In this document: piece after piece, positions 6,151 to 9,108 of the stretch
How the letters are laid out: each line of letters begins with the position of its first letter
How positions within the stretch are numbered: the stretch's first letter is position 1
DNA from: an uncultured Ideonella sp.
Lineage (GTDB): Bacteria > Pseudomonadota > Gammaproteobacteria > Burkholderiales > Burkholderiaceae
Direction of reading: 5' to 3'
Assembly (NCBI GenBank): GCA_946479475.1
Contig: CAMLGG010000214.1
Location: 1 to 9,108, forward strand
Length of the DNA stretch: 9,108 nt
Translations under genes and position numbers: made by a program
Notes under the pieces: model-generated
Told to the model about the DNA's origin: nothing
Database searches by the model: none
Seen by the model: the letters and a program-made list of their open reading frames with translations, nothing else

Positions 6151-7281
6151 ATGTTGTTGAGCGAAGACCATCGCGCCGTGCAGGACGCCGTGCGCGCCTT
6201 CGTGCAGGACCAGATCGCACCGAACGCGGCGCGCTGGGACAAGGAGCACCACTTCCCGGCCGCCGAGCTCAAGGGCCTGGCGGAGCTGGGCTGCTATGGC
6301 GTCGCGGTGCCCACCGACTACGACGGGGCAGGGCTGGACTACCTGGCGCTGTCGCTGATCCTCGAGGAGATCGCGGCCGGCGACGGCGGCACCTCGACGG
6401 TCGTCAGCGTCAACAACTGCCCGGTCTGCTCGATCCTGATGGCCTTCGCCACCGAGGAGCAGAAAGAGCGCTTCCTCAAGCCGCTCGCGCGTGGCGAGTT
6501 GCTTGGCGCGTTCTGCCTGACCGAGCCGCACGTCGGCTCGGAGGCCGGCGGCCTGCGCACCACCGCGACGCTCGACGGCGACCACTACGTGCTCAACGGC
6601 GTCAAGCAGTTCATCACCTCCGGCAAGAACGGCGACGTGGCGATCGTGATGGCGGTGACCGACAAGGCCGCGGGCAAGAAGGGCATCTCGGCCTTCGTGG
6701 TGCCGACCAGCACCCCGGGCTACACGGTGGCGCGCATCGAGGACAAGATGGGCCAGCACTCCAGCGACACGGCCCAGATACTGTTCGAGAACTGCCGCGT
6801 GCCGGTGGCCAACCGCCTGGGCGAGGAAGGCCAGGGCCTGAGGATCGCGCTGTCCGGCCTGGAGGGCGGGCGCATCGGCATCGCCAGCCAGTCCGTCGGC
6901 ATGGCGCGGGCGGCCTTCGAGGCGGCGTTGAAGTACGCCAAGGAGCGGGTCGCCTTCGGCCAGCCCATCTTCGAGCACCAGGCGGTGCAGCACAAGCTGG
7001 CCGACATGGCCACGCAGATCGAGGCCGCGCGCCAGCTCATCTGGCATGCCGCCAGCCTGAAGGACGCCGGCCGGCCCTGCCTGAAGGAAGCCGCGATGGC
7101 GAAGCTTTTCGCCAGCGAGATGGCCGAGCGCGTGTGCTCCATGGCCATCCAGGTCCACGGCGGCTACGGCTACGTCAGCGACTTCCCCGTCGAGCGCATC
7201 TACCGCGACGTTCGCGTCTGCCAGATCTACGAGGGAACCTCCGAGGTCCAGAAGATCCTGATCGGCCGGGCGCTGGCCTGA
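6151..7281 (+). CDS. Acyl-CoA dehydrogenase (short/branched-chain type)
   Basis: This 376-residue flavoprotein introduces the alpha,beta double bond into an acyl-CoA and passes electrons to electron-transfer flavoprotein. The N-terminal helical domain (about 1-115) is followed by the FAD/substrate beta domain with FCLTEPHVGSEAGG (121-134) and FITSGKNGD (154-162). The C-terminal helical domain has RVAFGQPI (266-273), QVHGGYGYVSDFPVERIYRD (334-353) and IYEGTSEVQ (359-367). E361 sits at the catalytic-base position of short-, medium- and short/branched-chain enzymes. Isovaleryl-CoA dehydrogenase carries its base elsewhere, so this is unlikely to be the leucine enzyme despite the LiuR context. 2-Methylbutyryl-CoA or butyryl-CoA are plausible substrates. 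GSE replaces the more common GSD in the flavin motif, a conservative change. No gene for electron-transfer flavoprotein is in the window. Confidence 0.93.
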   Translation: MLLSEDHRAVQDAVRAFVQDQIAPNAARWDKEHHFPAAELKGLAELGCYGVAVPTDYDGAGLDYLALSLILEEIAAGDGGTSTVVSVNNCPVCSILMAFATEEQKERFLKPLARGELLGAFCLTEPHVGSEAGGLRTTATLDGDHYVLNGVKQFITSGKNGDVAIVMAVTDKAAGKKGISAFVVPTSTPGYTVARIEDKMGQHSSDTAQILFENCRVPVANRLGEEGQGLRIALSGLEGGRIGIASQSVGMARAAFEAALKYAKERVAFGQPIFEHQAVQHKLADMATQIEAARQLIWHAASLKDAGRPCLKEAAMAKLFASEMAERVCSMAIQVHGGYGYVSDFPVERIYRDVRVCQIYEGTSEVQKILIGRALA

Positions 7282-7352
7282 TGCCGCGCCAGGGCGCCGC
7301 GCTGCCGGCCCTGTGCTCCGGGCGGCTTTCGTCGTATCGTCATTCGCCATGA
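7281..7352 (+). CDS. Possible 23-codon coupling ORF between two cluster genes
   Basis: An ATG at 7281 shares its A with the acyl-CoA dehydrogenase stop (TGATG). The frame then reads 23 codons, starting MPRQGAALPALC, to a TGA at 7350-7352 that overlaps the isomerase ATG (ATGA). The frame bridges the 67-bp gap exactly. The isomerase start has no visible Shine-Dalgarno sequence, so ribosomes could be handed on through this frame. The peptide matches no family I recognise and may have no function of its own. Chance is a real alternative because stop codons are rare at this GC content. Confidence 0.25.
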   Translation: MPRQGAALPALCSGRLSSYRHSP

Positions 7353-7954
7353 AAGCGCCGATCGACTTCTATTTCGACTTCTCGTCGCCCTACTCGTACG
7401 TCGCCAACGAATGGATCGACGCCCTGGCCGCGCGCCACGGCCGGACGGTGCGGAGGCAGGCCATCCTGCTGGGTGTCACTTTCACGGCAGCAGAACTGCG
7501 CAGCCCGGTCGCCTATCCGATCAAGCGTGACTACGCCTATCGCGACTTCCTTCGCTCGGCCCGCTTCGAGCGCGTGCCCTACACCCAGCCCGAGCCCTTC
7601 CCCATCCCGACGCAGAACGCTGCGCGCATCTTCTGGTGGCTCAAGGACAGCGAGGGGGAAGACGCCGCCGCGGCCTGGGCGCGCGCGGGCTTCCGGGCCT
7701 ACTTCACCCGCGGCGTGCCGCTCAACGACCCGGCCGCGCTGAAGGCGCTGGCGGCCGAGGCAGGCCTCGACGCGGAGGCCGCGGAGCATGCCTGGAACAA
7801 CCCGATGTGGAAGGAGCGGTTGAAGCGGGCCAACGACGAGGCCATCGCCGCCGGCGTGTTCGGCGCGCCTTTCTTCGTCATCGACGGCGAGCCCTTCTGG
7901 GGCAACGACCGCAAGCCGCAGATCGAGCAGTGGCTGGCGGCCGGTCCGTTCTGA
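7349..7954 (+). CDS. DsbA-family isomerase, 2-hydroxychromene-2-carboxylate isomerase-like
   Basis: The 201-residue protein has the thioredoxin-like fold of the NahD/GST-kappa group. FYFDFSSPYSYVA lies at 7-19, with serine (S12 or S13) where DsbA has its redox cysteine. VFGAPFFVIDG (170-180) contains the cis-proline P174, and EPFWGNDR lies at 181-188. Characterised members isomerise 2-hydroxychromene-2-carboxylate with glutathione in naphthalene degradation. No other aromatic-ring gene is nearby, so the name describes the family rather than the proven reaction. There is no signal peptide, so it should be cytoplasmic. The ATG at 7349 starts directly at the first strand. A GTG at 7313 would add 12 residues and is less likely. 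The gene lies 67 bp after the acyl-CoA dehydrogenase and is the last of the plus-strand cluster. Confidence 0.87.
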   Translation: MKAPIDFYFDFSSPYSYVANEWIDALAARHGRTVRRQAILLGVTFTAAELRSPVAYPIKRDYAYRDFLRSARFERVPYTQPEPFPIPTQNAARIFWWLKDSEGEDAAAAWARAGFRAYFTRGVPLNDPAALKALAAEAGLDAEAAEHAWNNPMWKERLKRANDEAIAAGVFGAPFFVIDGEPFWGNDRKPQIEQWLAAGPF

Positions 7955-7978
7955 TCCGGGCGGCGCGTGCCGCTCGGA
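7955..7978. terminator. Hairpin between convergent genes, possible terminator
   Basis: A 10-bp stem (7955-7964 with 7969-7978, one G-T wobble) closes a GCGT loop directly after the isomerase stop codon. It lies in the 43-bp gap between two convergent genes, where a bidirectional terminator would be useful. No T run follows on either strand, so intrinsic termination is uncertain and it may only stabilise the 3' end. Confidence 0.4.
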
Positions 7979-7997
7979 CCAGGCGGTCACTCGACTC

Positions 7998-9108
7998 CTA
8001 CAAGGCGCTGATCGCGATCACCTTGCGCTCGACCGCGGGGGCGGCTGCGGGCGGCTCTCCGGCCGCGAAGCGCTGAAGCAGATCGGCCTGCAGGGCCCGC
8101 GCGGTCGCCACGTTGGCCAGTTTCACGTGGCCGTAGCCGCGGATGCGCTCGGGCAGCTTGGCCAGTGCGACGGCAGCCGCATGGTTGGCCGGTGACAGCG
8201 TCGGCAGCAACGTGCCGCGAAGCAGATCCTCGTAGTCCTGCGCCAGCTGCCGTTCGAGCTTGCGCTCCTCGGTGTGGCCGAAGGGGTCGAGCCAGGTGCC
8301 GCGGACGCGCCGGGCTTTCGCCAGCCAGCGAAAGGCACTCATCATCCACGGGCCGAAGCGCAGCTTGCGCGGCCGGCCGTCCGGGCCGGGCCGGGCCAGC
8401 AGCGGCGGCGCCAGATGGAAGTTGAGCGTGCCGCCGGGCTCGAAAGTCTCGGCCAGCGCGGCCTGGAAGCGGCCGTCGGTGTAGAGCCGCGCGACCTCGT
8501 ACTCGTCCTTGATCGCCAGCAGGCGAGAGAACTGGCGCGCCACGGCCTCGGTCATCGGCGTGCCCTCGATGCCGAGCGCAGTCTCGCGTGCCTGCACCGC
8601 GTCGACGAGGGATCGATAGCGCTGGGCGAGCGCCGCGTCCTGGTAATCGGCGAGGAAGGCCATGCGGCGCTCCACCAGGCCGCCAGTGCCGAAGAGCTGG
8701 CCGGCGGCCGGATCGGCCGGCGCCATACGGCCGGCCAGACGTTCGAGCGCCGACGGGTCGACAGCCGCCAGGCGCCCCAGAGCGAAGGCCATCTTGTTCG
8801 ACTCGATCGCCACGCCGTTGAGCTCGATGGCGCGCAGCAATGCAGCCTCGCTCACGGGCACGAGGCCGCGCTGGAAGGCGGCGCCCAGCATCACGATGTT
8901 GCTGGGCATGGTGTCGCCCATCAAGCGCTGCGCGATGTCCTGTGCATCGAGCGTGGACACCAGGTCTTCGCCCGCCGCGAATTTCAGCTTGGCCAGCAGC
9001 GCACGCGCCTGCAGGCTCGCATCGGGATTTCGCACGAAGGCGGCGGTGGCCAGCTCATGCGTGTTGGCCAGCACCACGGTGCGCCCGTGCTTGACGGTGC
9101 CCAGCGCA
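7998..9108 (-). CDS. Indolepyruvate ferredoxin oxidoreductase, fused type, C-terminal part (partial)
   Basis: The gene enters from the right edge, and the last 369 residues before a TAG at 7998-8000 are visible. The frame is open through 9108, so the GTG at 9077 is internal. The visible part begins ALGTVKHGRTVVLANTHELA, from the gamma/beta-type domain of 2-oxoacid:ferredoxin oxidoreductases. MGDTMPSNIVMLGAAFQRGL and a region containing AIESNKMAFALGRL follow. The rest (about 150-360), including KLRFGPWMMSAFRWLAKARR and LPERIRGYGHVKLAN, matches the C-terminal extension (DUF6537-like) of the single-chain proteobacterial form of about 1,150-1,200 residues. Such enzymes decarboxylate aryl- or branched 2-oxoacids to acyl-CoA. 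The thiamine diphosphate and iron-sulfur domains would lie outside the window. It converges on the cluster and has its own promoter off the edge. Confidence 0.82.
   Translation of the reverse strand, partial: ALGTVKHGRTVVLANTHELATAAFVRNPDASLQARALLAKLKFAAGEDLVSTLDAQDIAQRLMGDTMPSNIVMLGAAFQRGLVPVSEAALLRAIELNGVAIESNKMAFALGRLAAVDPSALERLAGRMAPADPAAGQLFGTGGLVERRMAFLADYQDAALAQRYRSLVDAVQARETALGIEGTPMTEAVARQFSRLLAIKDEYEVARLYTDGRFQAALAETFEPGGTLNFHLAPPLLARPGPDGRPRKLRFGPWMMSAFRWLAKARRVRGTWLDPFGHTEERKLERQLAQDYEDLLRGTLLPTLSPANHAAAVALAKLPERIRGYGHVKLANVATARALQADLLQRFAAGEPPAAAPAVERKVIAISAL

Noticed and set aside
6151..7281. Naming the acyl-CoA dehydrogenase isovaleryl-CoA dehydrogenase because of the LiuR context
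   Set aside because: E361 lies at the catalytic position of short-, medium- and short/branched-chain enzymes; isovaleryl-CoA dehydrogenase lacks Glu there.
7290..7313. Six-base inverted repeat (CAGGGC/GCCCTG) in the gap before the isomerase as a terminator
   Set aside because: Short stem with a 12-nt loop and no T run. Such pairings are common by chance in DNA of this composition.
5680..7350. A 556-codon minus-strand frame opposite the acyl-CoA dehydrogenase
   Set aside because: Low-complexity antisense translation without domains; the opposite strand holds two well-supported enzymes.
1..9108. Mobile elements, CRISPR arrays, RNA genes, toxin-antitoxin or defence genes
   Set aside because: Looked for on both strands and not seen. 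All gaps between genes are shorter than 140 bp and are explained by the operators, ribosome binding sites and hairpins listed.

Overview
The window is GC-rich (roughly two thirds G+C by eye) and gene-dense. Its protein set (AceK, a type II beta-carbonic anhydrase, a LiuR-like MerR regulator, a fused indolepyruvate ferredoxin oxidoreductase) is typical of Betaproteobacteria, most likely Burkholderiales. This placement rests on recalled family resemblance and no database search was run. I see no insertion sequences, tRNA or rRNA genes, CRISPR arrays or phage genes, so this looks like chromosomal core or near-core metabolism.

Layout. Positions 16-50 hold a strong intrinsic terminator for a plus-strand gene that lies to the left of the window. 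A minus-strand metallo-beta-lactamase-fold hydrolase (56-1129) is divergent from a MerR-family regulator (1184-1648) resembling LiuR, the regulator of branched-chain amino acid catabolism. Their 54-bp gap holds an imperfect palindrome (1154-1175). A second copy, a perfect 22-bp palindrome, lies at 1687-1708 in front of a tightly packed plus-strand cluster: beta-carbonic anhydrase (1783-2451), aceK (2456-4252), thiolase (4276-5454), a short-chain dehydrogenase (5451-6122), an acyl-CoA dehydrogenase (6151-7281) and a DsbA-fold isomerase related to 2-hydroxychromene-2-carboxylate isomerase (7349-7954). A minus-strand gene entering from the right edge (7998-9108) encodes the C-terminal part of a fused indolepyruvate ferredoxin oxidoreductase and converges on the cluster.

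How the genes may work together. The two near-identical operators suggest that the MerR protein controls itself, the hydrolase and the six-gene cluster. The cluster combines acyl-CoA oxidation and thiolysis (acyl-CoA dehydrogenase, dehydrogenase, thiolase) with two support functions. Carbonic anhydrase could supply bicarbonate to the biotin carboxylases of leucine or propionyl-CoA degradation, which are not in the window. AceK could divert isocitrate into the glyoxylate shunt when acetyl-CoA is the product. The dehydrogenase/thiolase trio would fit the isoleucine branch but lacks an enoyl-CoA hydratase here.

I did not find a clearly undescribed system. The most interesting points are the wiring of aceK and carbonic anhydrase to a LiuR-type operator, and a 23-codon reading frame that exactly bridges the stop codon of the acyl-CoA dehydrogenase and the start codon of the isomerase.
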